Positions 22,705 through 33,536 of a stretch of DNA of 64,000 bases are shown one piece after another. Source of the DNA: Labyrinthula sp. Ha (taxonomy: Eukaryota; Sar; Bigyra; Labyrinthulida; Labyrinthulaceae); NCBI GenBank assembly GCA_015227615.1, contig JAALGZ010000024.1, positions 186,001-250,000 of the forward strand, written 5' to 3'. The notes below the pieces were generated by a model that was not told the DNA's origin, did no database searches, and saw nothing but the letters and a program-made list of their open reading frames with translations. Position 1 is the stretch's first letter, and every line of letters starts with the position of its first letter. A program made the translations under genes and the position numbers.

Positions 22705-23990
22705 AATTATTTTTTTTTTCGTAAAGAACAAATGTTCAAAAGGTTTATATGTATATATATATATTTCATTTTTTGAAGACAATTGAGTTGAATTGGTGGA
22801 TTGAGTTCAAAATAATCTTGGTGTAAGTAAGAGTTTACCATACAGGATTGTGTGCATGAAAATTAAGGTTTTAATTAAAACTCTATTTTGTTGAGCTCAA
22901 TCTATAGGTCAGTTCATTTTCTTGCATCGTTCTGTTTTCTCTATACATTAAAGTTTGTACACAGAAAATAAGACCACTTTAAAACTAAATTAATGAAAAA
23001 AGGGAGAACAAGTGCTTTTTTCTTATGATAAGCTTTAAAAAAAAAGCTAAGAAGTTATACTAGTATCTCAAATGTTAACAAGTCTTTATTAAATTTACAG
23101 GAAAGTAAAACTGGAATAACTTTCTCGTTTGCTTATAATTCAATTAAACTCTTGAAATTAATTTTGAAAAATTAATGATCTCGCTTTTAATACGAGGAAA
23201 TGGATATGGGCAGAATATTTTATTTCATGTTCTGAATTCGTCATTATAAAAAGAATTGTAAGAATTAGTATTAATATTATTCAATACATAAAGTATATCT
23301 TTTTCTAATTTAGTACTTATATTTATCCTAGTTTTTAGTGTTCATATGATTTTGAATGATCTATTAGAAAAAAATTTATTTAAGACATATTTTAATTTTT
23401 ATATTCGTAGTAACTATAGTTAGTTATAGATAGAACCTGTTTTAGAGGTTTCCTAGTTTTCCTCTAAGGAGCAGAATATATATGGAGTGGTATATTGTAA
23501 TCAGTAGTTGTTGAGGGTTGTTTGCGTTGAGAGGTTAGTTGTTTTGAAGTGAATACTATTCTGTTGTATTTAGTTGTTTTAAAAGAGAAAGATAGTGAAG
23601 TTGTTCTGAAAGAGGAAGGTAGCTGCTAGTTCTAAGAAAGGTAGGTATGAAGTTCAACTAAATACCAAGCAGACTTTAACTATATAAAAAATTGTTTTGA
23701 AAAACTTATAACATCTTCTAACAGTAGTGTTTGTATTGTCTCACTAAGGGAGACTTTAACCATTAAGTAAGAATAAAAAGGACGTTCAACCTTTTTTAGA
23801 AAAACAAGTTAAGAGCCTAAACAATAGCAATGAGCATAGATGAGAACTACCAGATACCATGTCTGTAACTCCATGGTGACTTTCACCTATAGGAATGGCA
23901 CCTGAAGTCCTATTTTACAGAGTTAGTACTTTGAAACTGGGTTTCCGAAGGCACCCTGTCAGAAGCAACTGATAATGACTTAGTAGCCGC
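22705..23990. other. Intergenic region, possibly including the leader of the copia fossil
   Basis: AT-rich DNA. The stretch 23440-23660 (rich in GTTGTT and GAAAG words) could be a decayed terminal repeat or leader of the adjoining copia fossil, but no matching partner was found. Confidence 0.4.
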
Positions 23991-26090
23991 CTGAAAAGTG
24001 AAGTGCTTGGTAACCCTCACCAACTCCCTCAATAATAATCTCGCCATCCACTTGGTCTATATTAATGATGCCCATAAAATCTACAGAAAGATAAAAATTT
24101 TGCTCCTAGGGAACAAGACAGCTGAAACATTCAAAGTAAATAAGCAGTTTTGGGGGTTATAGCTGGAAAGAACTCATTGTTGGCTTTTCAACAGCTACAT
24201 TCAATTAGCTTCTAAAGTTGACAACATTGGTAATTAACTTGAGTATAGAAATCTTCTGATGGTGCTCTTTGACAAATTTCCACAAAGAATGCCTAATTTC
24301 TTATAGAATCAAAAATTAGCAATTGAAAATTCCGTTGTAGATCATCAGTTTTTTGATAGTGAAACTGATGCAGCAATGCGATATTTGGTTGAACGAGGGG
24401 TACATAGACTTACTGAAGAACGAGCTATATTCTCTTCTGTTGCAATAAATAGAAAGTCCCTAACCTGTAGTTTAACACATTGTTATATCTCCTATATTTC
24501 AGCTCCTTAGGCACTTCTTGGGAAGGTACTATTTATATTATTTATATCCGTGGGTTGGTAATTAGTTACCTTAGTTTTTGCAGATACCTTTCTAAAACAA
24601 AAGCATTATTGCAGAGCACGAACGAAGAGAGTTATCTTTAAGTTCTAAATAAGTGGTAGTTAAACTTTTCTGCAATCCCCTTAGCTGGTTATTCTCCATC
24701 GACCTTTAAATACAACACACATAAAGCGCTAGATGTCTAAAGAGCTATGAGTGAGGAGAAACTGAACACCTTTGCATAAACTTTCCTACCAGAAAGCCTA
24801 AAACTGGTTAAAATGCCAACAGCTCGTTACAAAAAAGTGGAGCACCAAAGAGCATGGAGTAGAAAAAACGCCTCAAGGCAAATTTCGTTACTTTTTCTGT
24901 GGAAAGCGAAAGTGACTTATATTCAGTAATATTCATCATGGATTCAGGAGGAACAGACCAGTTCTCAGAAAGCAAAAGTTCATTGAAACATCTAGAGGAA
25001 TGTGAATCACAGCGTGTATCTACAGCTAATGCAGAAATATTCTGTAACTTCAAAGGAATCGTCAATTTGTTATATAAAAAAGACAGAGAAATGGAGTTGA
25101 AAAAAGTGTTTCTTAACGAAGCAATACTAAACTTAATTTCTGTTTCTCAACTAAGCCCTAAAAGCTTCATTGTTCTATTTGGAAATGAATTCTGCATTGT
25201 ATAAAGTAACTCTTCGAATTTTCTTATGCAAATCCCGATTGAATACGGAGTTGCCATATTGAAATCCAAGCAAAATCTAGCATTGGCGGCATCACATAAT
25301 ACTTGGCGTCATAAACTTAGTCAGATTGCATCCGGAATCATGGATAAGTTACAAGGGAAGGGAACTGGGTTTTCAACAGAGAAGAGTCAGAATGTTTGTG
25401 AAGGATGCTTAGAAGGAAAGTTTAATAGAAAGACACAGCCACACAACAATTCAACTACATTCAGAAAACCTCTGGATCTTATTGTTGCTGATTCAATTGG
25501 TCCGTCTTCACAAAATATATAATGTTTTTTATGAGCGTCTGTTTTAACTTGCCCTCAATCAAACGTGTCATGGCTATTCAGTTTTAGTAAATGATAAGAA
25601 ATTCTGCAGGTAATCGTAAAACACAGTATAAAAATAAATAAAAATATATCCCTGGAAAGATACTGTATTCATAAAGTCATAACGATTGGGAATGCAAGCG
25701 GGATGATTTATTTTCCTTTTTTGAGAAAGTTGGAATTGAGCGTAGATATTCGATACCATATGTTCGGGAGCAAAATCGTAGAACGGAAGGAAAAAACAAA
25801 CTGCCCGTAAAAACTGTACGGACTACGTTAAAGCACCGAAACTTCTCAGTAGAATACTTATCCCTCATTTTACTCGTTTTCAACCATGTATAGAGTACAG
25901 TTTGTGGTGTCCAAAGTGAACGTAAACCTTTTCAGAAACTTAGGGACTGGACTCCAGATATTTCAGACATAAGGGTATTTGCAATCATAGGACATGTCCA
26001 AGTAGATAGGGAAGCCAGAACACAACTTCAGAAAACTGGGGTACAATTTCTTTTCAATGGGTACTCTAAGCACTATCAATGATTGATGGT
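23990..26090 (+). mobile_element. Ty1/copia LTR retrotransposon fossil (gag, protease and integrase parts)
   Basis: Recognisable parts in the order expected for copia: a gag-like stretch (about 24.05-24.5 kb), an aspartic protease signature (near 24.94 kb), a pre-integrase zinc-binding region (about 25.28-25.45 kb), the start of the integrase core (about 25.46-25.52 kb) and later integrase core sequence (about 25.7-26.08 kb). Reverse transcriptase and RNase H are not found here. It is broken in many places, and paired terminal repeats are not recognised. That suggests an old, long-dead copy. Confidence 0.75.
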
Positions 26091-26765
26091 GGTAGAGCTA
26101 ACATCAAGAAGAATTTTTTAAGCAGTTACTTTAATGTTAGCTGAAAATAAGTTTTTCGTGTAATACTCACTCAGTTATCGATCTTTGGAGTCACGTAGAG
26201 CTTTGTCTATTATTAATAATGTAAGAAAATGTAGTGAACACTATTGATTATTTCAATTCCTATCACCTGCATTCTGAAACTAAACTCCTCAAACATCTAA
26301 GAGCTGATGATTTAACATGATCTAATGAACACTTCATTCATGACATTTTGTGTTTATAGACAGTTTAAAGGTAACATGTTCGTCTTGGGGTTTTCTACCG
26401 AGTTTAGAATAATCGAGGCTTCTTTCCTGCCTCTTTCCTGCTTCTTTTGAACCAAGCTCTTTGTTTTTGAAGTTCTTGAACCTTAAGTCCCTCAGTGATT
26501 AAATTTTTGCACTTCTTCCATTAGTCCATATTTCAATAACGCAATATTACATTACTACAAATTAGCTTTAGTTTCAAACCAGTCATGGAATGAGAACTTT
26601 GCTAATGCCGACTTATAATTTTAGTCCAGTCTGAATACTGTAGTTATTCCGCAGCAATGGGTAGTATGTGCCGAAGAAATGTTGTTCAAAACCAAATACG
26701 TGTAGCAAGACTGTCTGTCTACTGATTTGTGAAGAGCCAGCCATTGTCTGTCGTGACTAGGGGTG
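26091..26765. other. Intergenic region, no feature seen
   Basis: AT-rich DNA between the copia fossil and the MITE-like fragment. No coding frame recognised. Confidence 0.45.
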
Positions 26766-26887
26766 AGATTTGATTTGTTTATAATTTATCACTGAAGAAT
26801 TTACCTGCTTCTTACTAATTAATTGTTTGTTTTAATTCCCTAACCATTTTGTTTGATTATTGATATTCAGTTGATTATCAATACTAG
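26766..26887 (+). repeat. MITE-like repeat, left-part copy next to the MULE
   Basis: It aligns with 16645-16760: GATTTGATTTGTTTATAATT against GGTTTGATTCGTTGATGATT, then a shared AATTCCC-N3-CCATTTTG. It ends a few bases before the MULE left end. Confidence 0.45.
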
Positions 26888-26895
26888 GCAGTGTC

Positions 26896-29693
26896 GGGTA
26901 TTGTTTTTTACACACGTGTAATTTACACTCACTAATTCATTGGTCCAATTTTGAAATGACCAATTATTGCATATTAAATTCAGAAAGCACAATTCAACAA
27001 TCAACAAATGCACATAAAAAGACGATCAAAGGATCGCAACCTCCAAGAGAGGTTTTAAAAGAGCACGAGAGGCATACAGTACCTCTCACTGCTTATGAAT
27101 AAGCTTTTTCCTTCTTTTTTATTTCTTAGGTTTATATAAAAAGCAACAAAAACAATATCAAGTCAAAATCAAACGATTACGAAGAAGAAAACAGATGCAG
27201 GTTTTACAGAAAAAAATATCAAAAACAAACAGGATGCAGCTTTTCAAAAGAAGAATATGAAAAAGAAACAGGATGCAAGTTAAACAAACATTATGAAAAA
27301 GAAACAGGATGAAATTTTTAAATAAAAAATATATGAAAATGAAACAGGATGCAGATTAGCACTTGCTTAGTACTTAAGTTACTGGCTGAGTGAGGTAAAA
27401 TCTAATCTACTCGAGCTTACAGCCTGGGTAGTGTGGGCTTTCTTCCGACGCCTCCTGGGGGATTCTACAGTCACAACGGTGTTATCTGAGACACGCTATA
27501 ACTGTGCAAAATTTCCATCAGGATTATTTTGCAACGCGCGTCTCATTTTTCTCACTGTTGCAAAAACTTTCCTCCATCCCTCGTCTGAGTGTTTTGCTTC
27601 TTCCGCAAGCAACTTGCATTCAGCAAGGAAGCGGGAGTACTTAGCTTCACCACTTTTGGAACCGCTTTCCTCTCCAGGTCTGCAACTTTAACTTTGAACT
27701 CGATCCCTTTTGTCTCTGATGATTTTATTCTTCCCAGCTCTCTTAGCGCCACTTCGCACAATGGATAATCTTCGCACCTCCATCTAGGAGGCAGATTAGC
27801 TGGATTCATAAATTCTTTTCTTCTTTTGTCACACACCCTTGCAAAATGCCTGCAAGGGAGGTGATGATTTTGCCATGTGGCATATGTGTACTTTGGCACA
27901 ACATCATTTTTATTTTTTTACAGTTAGAAGATGTGTTCTTCTAACTCTAGATGTAGAATCAATAAAAATGTACTTGTTTCGCTCAAGTTCCTGTTGAGTC
28001 CAGCAACTGTGCATTGACTTTAGCTCAAACAACATCAAATCTTAAACTTCCTTGCAAACTTTAACATATTTTTTAATTAATTTCTTGATTTTTTCTAAAG
28101 TAGTGTTTAGGTAGAGGTCAACAACTATTTCGTGATGTTTAATTAAGTCATCTATAGTCCAAGTTCTTAAATTCTGTTTTGTTCCTCTTCCTTTTAACTT
28201 TGAATGAAGGGATTCTACTCTTTGTGTTGCTCGATGAGGAAACGTTAAAAATTCTTTAGTGTGACTCCAACAAATACTTTCTTTATCTTTCTCTAGAGAC
28301 TTTAAATATTTTTCCTGAGCAGGTTCCGTAAACTTTTCCATCATCTATTTAAAAGAAATTTCTGAAGCTCTAAGACTTTGAAAGAATCCAGTATTATTTT
28401 CAGCTAATTCTTTTCTAAATTGAACTAAATGTGAACCTTTAAGACCTTTAGCTGCTTCAAAAAAAGATGCTGTAAGATGTTTTAAGTAAAAAATGTGCTT
28501 AGCTCCTCATCTTTTAACTACTTTAGCTAGTGCAGGACTTCCATCTGACATCATTACCTCATTTTTGTTAAAATTAAGCGCTCTTAAGCCACGTTTCCCA
28601 TCATTTGAGTTCTCATTTTCCATCATCGTGCACTCAAAATTGATGGTTTTTAAGAAACAATCAACTCCTACAGGGAACATAGCAACAAGATGATATCTTG
28701 TAAGTTCATGTGTAGTGTCAATTTGAATTGAATCAACGTAAAATTGAGCTAGTTTTGCTTGAAGAGCCTTTTGAAACGTAACTCCAGTTAAAATTGAACC
28801 ATGATTGAAGTGTAAATTGAAAGATCCGCCTCTGAAAATGCATTTATTTCCACTATTCATTAATTTAACAAGATTATTATCTTCAGAATTAGAATTATTT
28901 TCCTTAGCTTTGTTCATTTCACGTATAATTAATCGTTTTAAGAACAAAACTCCCGGAAATGAGCGATGTAAAGCAATCACAGCTGCTGAAGTGTTAGTTT
29001 CAGCAATGCCTAGAGTTTTAATGAACTGAAATTTCTCTGCTCTTAATTGCTGAATACATTTTTAATTCTTCCAAGAGCTTTAACGTCATGATCGGTGTGA
29101 TTTAGGTCACTAACTTAAAAAAATATTTCATTTTCATTGAATCAAAGTTAAAATTAACCCAAAATTGCCAATTTTTAGAAGAGCTACACTAATTGACACA
29201 ACGTCTCAATTTCCTTGTGTTCATTCCCAATTTAACTTTACTGATTTCTGAAAAAAAAACACTGATGTCCTCTTGAACCACTTGAAGCGACTTTTTGTAA
29301 CCGTTGAAACGTGCACAAACATCTTGTTTTCTGTGGCAGCTTCAAAATGTTCCCATACTTCTAGCTCTGCTCTTTCTGGAGCGTTTTCTGGGTCGTTTTC
29401 CGAAGTTGAGACGTTCTCAATACTGTTCTCAATTTTTTTGCATTTTTTCCTTTTTTGTTTTTCCTGATTTTGGGTCAAATGGCCCACTTTTCCCCTCCAC
29501 CACCTCCAAATTTTCGTAAGGTATGATTCTTGGCTATATGGGCCAAATTTGAAATCCTGATATCACAAATGTCATTAATGCCTTAATTTCACCAATGACA
29601 TAATTGGCCATTCACACTAAAATTCCGCCAATCACATGCCGCGTGTAAAATACACGCGTATAAAATACACGCGTATAAAAAACAGGTTCCGGG
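26896..29693 (-). mobile_element. Mutator-like (MULE) DNA transposon with diverged terminal inverted repeats
   Basis: The left end reads TGTTTTTTACACACGTGTAA from about 26902. The right end, in reverse complement from 29684, reads TGTTTTTTATACGCGTGTAT. Similarity continues inward for about 60 bp, including CCAATTAT and GGAATTTTAG/CCAATTTTGA words. The same hexamer AGTGTC flanks both sides (26890-26895 and 29694-29699) and may be a shortened target duplication; MULEs usually make 8-10 bp. The right end carries a short direct repeat of TAAAATACACGCGTA. The element encloses a minus-strand transposase relic, which fits a MULE. Confidence 0.7.
27552..29487 (-). pseudogene. MULE transposase relic with SWIM zinc finger
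   Basis: Read on the minus strand. The N-terminal part is at 29487-29221. The catalytic core lies in one frame from about 29062 to 28042: VDSIQIDTTHELTRYHLVAM (first catalytic Asp region) and NKNEVMMSDGSPALAKVVKR (second Asp region), then GAKHIFYLKHLTASFF and HRATQRVESLHSKLKG. That frame is interrupted by TGA (28507-28509) and TAG (28345-28347). The C-terminal SWIM-type finger (ATWQNHHLPCRHFARVC, at 27899-27552) lies in another frame. FAR1/MULE transposases have this order: DDE core, then a CxC-CxH SWIM finger. It is inactive in this copy. Nothing suggests domestication. Confidence 0.8.
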
Positions 29694-29906
29694 AGTGTCA
29701 CAAGGTGCCGGGCCAAATATCCAAGAAACACCTTTTCAGTTTTTGCACCATACACAAAGCTTCAAGAATTTTGCCACATGTCCCTAATGCATCCTGTTAC
29801 GGGATTATTCCCATGTCACGTGGCTAGTTTTAAACATTTTCATAAGGTCCAGAAACTAAGTAAGAAATCTTCGGAAGTTTGAAACAGGGTCACATAGCAC
29901 ACTTTT

Positions 29907-30042
29907 ATTTTGATAATCAATTGATAATCAGCGTAATATCTGAATCATCTGACACGAATCAAAATCCCGATTCTTGTATTGATAATCAGAAACCAAATGA
30001 TTATCAAATAATTATTAATAATTTGTATCAAATGCGATGCCT
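29907..30042 (+). repeat. MITE-like repeat, right-part copy
   Basis: It matches 16725-16871 well, with the same order of words: ATTTTGATAA, AATCCC, GATAATCAGAAACCAAA, ATTATCAAATAATTA and terminal GATGCCT. It lies about 210 bp right of the MULE. Confidence 0.55.
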
Positions 30043-32024
30043 AATAATAGCTAGCATCAATAAAAATTGTATGAGTAATACTATGTCTAGATAGCGCATT
30101 TTAATAGCACAGTTCAAAACTTTTTAAAAATAAAACTTTAGTAATACTTGCTTTCTTAAATAAGTTTGAAGGAGGATCGAACAACCATAGATTTGCATAG
30201 CAACTCTTAGGTGAATATTTCCCAGAAGCAAATTTCTAAACGACGCCGTTCCCATTTCTTGAAACAAATATACCGTAGAATCAAATATTGTTTCACAATT
30301 TTTAGCTTATTCACTACTTTGAGTCTTCTTATGTTAAAAATAGCAGTAGTCAACACTTCATAGTATATCTTCCATGAGAAATTAGAATAGAAAATTTTCC
30401 ACCGTAGAGAGATATTTTGATTACTAGAAAAGGTGTCTTGTGATAAATCTACTAACATCAATGGAATCACACATGGTAAAGTATCAAATGGAATAATCGG
30501 TTCACGAAGTTTCTGAATCGCTTCTTCTTACTATACCAGCAGTTTACCTCTACTTCAATAGATTTACTGCAAGAACAAGCTCGTTTCATATATTGGTCAT
30601 TATCACAACTGGGAGAATACAAACTCAAAATTTAGTGATTGGTGAGATGGAAGAGATTAAATTTACAGATCAACCAAAAATTAATTATTTCCAGATTTTA
30701 TGTTTATTCCCAACTTAGCCCATAACCTTTTCCTATTACAATGTGCCTGTTACATAGATTTGGCATTGGTGTATGTCCTGTAACTCCAAGTTTTCCTTTA
30801 GATCATTCTTATTTTGCTTTCTTCCTATCAAACCTAATCATGGTTCTGCAGGTATCTGATGTTAAGGGATTTGTTTTTTCCCTTTAATACCGTTTCCTTC
30901 TAATTTTCTGATTTTATTTATATTTTGTTGATATTCTTTTTGTTTATTGAATAGTTTTTGGATTTTCTTGCTACATATGGTGTTAGAACGGTAGGAGGAA
31001 TTACCCGTTTCTTTAAAATGCTAAAATGAGGATTAAGACATTGCCATCCATAATGAATGAAATTTAAGTTCCTAAATTTAGAGCTTTTAGTTAGGTGTGT
31101 ATATCTCACTGAGATTTACGCTGAGTTCAAAGGAATTTTCACATGACTTGGAAATTTCAAAGGCCTTTGAATGAGAGCTGAATAGATCTGAGAATCTTAT
31201 TGAGAACTTAGCCATATGGCCCATACAGGTTTTACCTTAATTAATAAACCTTATCTTCAGATCATTTCAAGACCACTACCATAAAACTAAACTTGAGACC
31301 AACAATTCATTTCTTTGACTGATTCGCTTTTAATAGTTTTTAATTGCTGAGTGAATTCCCATGGGATAAGATTCACTGCATATTTAAGGGGTCGCATGCC
31401 CATTTTTGCAATATTTGACATATTTCTTTAATAAGTTTCTGACAATTCACAAATAATATCCTAACCAGAGCTTGGCAAATTTGAAAGAATTTTAGGAGGG
31501 CACAAAACTTCAATATTAATGTTGGAAAATTCTATGTTTCTCGCTTATTTTTTTAATATTTAATCCAATATGTAACAAAATCTCAAGTAGGCTCTTACCA
31601 AGTGAGTTTTTCCGATATTAAACTCGGGCTTCCCCGAGGAGCACTCTAACTCCTGTAACCATATGCTGCTATTAAAGAGCTAAGGAAAAGATTTTTGTTT
31701 CATATGGAGTTGAAGCTCTGTTTATAATCATGGGAGGAACAAAGTATAATCTTTATATGGTTTGTATGAGGCCTTTGCTATCCAACTTATAGTGCTCCTT
31801 TATCCAATAATTAGGAAATAATGAAATGTATGTTCCTAAGATCTCGTGTAGTAGGTTTTTTATCAACAAGGACTGCTAGTAGCAAGTTTGTTTGCAAGAC
31901 TCTTATGGGGAGTTTACTAAAAAGAACAATCTAGACAATGAATACAACCAGTTTCATATCTTTGAATATCCAATAATTATTCGGTAATGTCATTTTGTGT
32001 TATTCATAGCACTTTCTGTCCTTT
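30043..32024. other. Gene-poor region
   Basis: About 2 kb of AT-rich sequence. Small minus-strand frames (30470-30207, 31109-30918) lack any recognisable feature. No RNA gene seen. Confidence 0.5.
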
Positions 32025-33425
32025 ATGTCGAAGAGAACCGTTAACCGTTTAGAAAAACCATGGATAAAAATTAAATTTTTAGGGGCTTGTGGATCTTCTG
32101 GGAGAAGTTGTTTCCATGGATCATTTGGATCAAATCATATTCTTTTAGACTGTGGAATATCCTTGAAAGGTGGTACTTTTCAAACCAGGTTTCCTGATTT
32201 TGGCCAGTTCGAGTTGAAAAAGCTTCAACACGTGTTTATAACTCATGCTCATCTAGATCACGTTGGAGCTTTGCCTTATCTTACGGAGAGATATGGATAT
32301 AAAGGTAAAATATATATGACAAAAGCAACGAGGGATCTTTCGGAAGTTTTGTTGCTGGATTACATACGAGTTACAAGGATGAATTTCAAGCATAATAAAG
32401 AAATTGAAGAATATATAAATTATTCTAAAAGCGAAGTTTTCAGTTGTTTAAAGAAGGTTTGTTTGATTGAGCTTAAAGAAGTTCTTAGTCTTGGAAAAGG
32501 AAAGAATAATTTCGAGGCTGAGTTTATACCTGCTGGCCATATAATTGGAGCAGCTATGATTAGGTTAACTCATAATTCTCCAAAGAAGACGATGCTATAC
32601 ACAGGAGATTTTAGTACATCAAAAGAACATGGATTGAGTAGAGCTAAGCTGGAATTTATTTCACAGTTTAGACCGCTTGACTTGCTCATTAGCGAGAGTA
32701 CTTATTGTTATACTATAAGAGAAAGCAAGATAATTGGGGAAGGAATACTACTTAGAAAAGTTGTTGAAACTTTGTTTCATGGGAACGTACTGATTCCAAT
32801 ATCAGCAAATGGAAGACTTCAGGAGTTGCTGATTTTGTTCTTTGTGTTTTTAAGGAAGCGGGATATTTTGGATTTGGTTAGGCTAGTCGTTGTTGGCGGA
32901 CTCCATAAGATCGTTTGTCAAGTATGGAAAAATAACGCTTCTGCTGTTTGTAGAGATGTAGATTTTAGTTTCAACGATGTTGTGAAGAAGGTTGAGTTTT
33001 GGGATTTTGGGAACTTAGAGAATGAAAATAGAATACAAGAACTTGAAGGTTATAAAAATGTTATTTTATTTTCAGCAGATGGCAGCTTGGAATATGGAGG
33101 AGCTAGAAAGATGTTCGAGATTGTGAAACATGACGAAAATTCACTTGTTATTTTACCTGGACATCCAGTAAAAGGGTCTCTTGGCGACAGATTGAAAGAA
33201 AAGAAAGAGAAAGGGGTAAAGTGTAATTTTGAAGTGTTGAATCAATTTTCACTACACACGGATGCAAAAGGGCTTATGGATTTGATCGTATCTAGCGAAG
33301 CAAAAGTAACTTGTTTCGTTCATGGTGATGAAAAGAACCTTCCTGAGTTTTCTGCTTTTGTAGAAAAGAACTCTGAAACGAAGATTGTTATTCCAAAGCT
33401 TAATCAAGAAATAGGATTTGCTTGA
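32025..33425 (+). CDS. Metallo-beta-lactamase/beta-CASP family ribonuclease (CPSF73/IntS11-like)
   Basis: A single-exon 466-residue protein. It probably acts as an RNA endonuclease/exonuclease in 3'-end processing or RNA decay. Metal-binding motifs: HAHLDH (74-79), H172 in PAGHIIGA, and D195 in YTGDFS. The beta-CASP insert follows with ISESTY (222-227, motif A acidic residue), a Rossmann-like middle ending at PGHPVKGSLG (378-387), then H411 in FSLHTDAKG (motif B) and VHGD (432-435, motif C His). CPSF73 and IntS11 are longer because of C-terminal partner-binding domains. This protein ends just after motif C, like compact archaeal, bacterial and some plant-type relatives. Assignment to CPSF73 or IntS11 is therefore uncertain. 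It converges with the GEX1/Kar5-like gene, 111 bp between stops. Confidence 0.9.
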   Translation: MSKRTVNRLEKPWIKIKFLGACGSSGRSCFHGSFGSNHILLDCGISLKGGTFQTRFPDFGQFELKKLQHVFITHAHLDHVGALPYLTERYGYKGKIYMTKATRDLSEVLLLDYIRVTRMNFKHNKEIEEYINYSKSEVFSCLKKVCLIELKEVLSLGKGKNNFEAEFIPAGHIIGAAMIRLTHNSPKKTMLYTGDFSTSKEHGLSRAKLEFISQFRPLDLLISESTYCYTIRESKIIGEGILLRKVVETLFHGNVLIPISANGRLQELLILFFVFLRKRDILDLVRLVVVGGLHKIVCQVWKNNASAVCRDVDFSFNDVVKKVEFWDFGNLENENRIQELEGYKNVILFSADGSLEYGGARKMFEIVKHDENSLVILPGHPVKGSLGDRLKEKKEKGVKCNFEVLNQFSLHTDAKGLMDLIVSSEAKVTCFVHGDEKNLPEFSAFVEKNSETKIVIPKLNQEIGFA

Positions 33426-33536
33426 AACTAAATGAAATTTTACAGAAGTCGAAATCTAAACTCTATAGGTAACAATCGGGGTTATAAGCATAAAAGTTAG
33501 ACCACGTGTTGAGCTCTTGAAGAGAGAAATACGTCT

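Noticed and set aside
30170-30250. Possible minus-strand tRNA B box (GTTCGATCC)
   Set aside because: No good A box at the right distance and no cloverleaf pairing.
32025-33425. Calling the beta-CASP protein CPSF73 or IntS11 outright
   Set aside because: It lacks the C-terminal domains that separate these, so only the family is supported.
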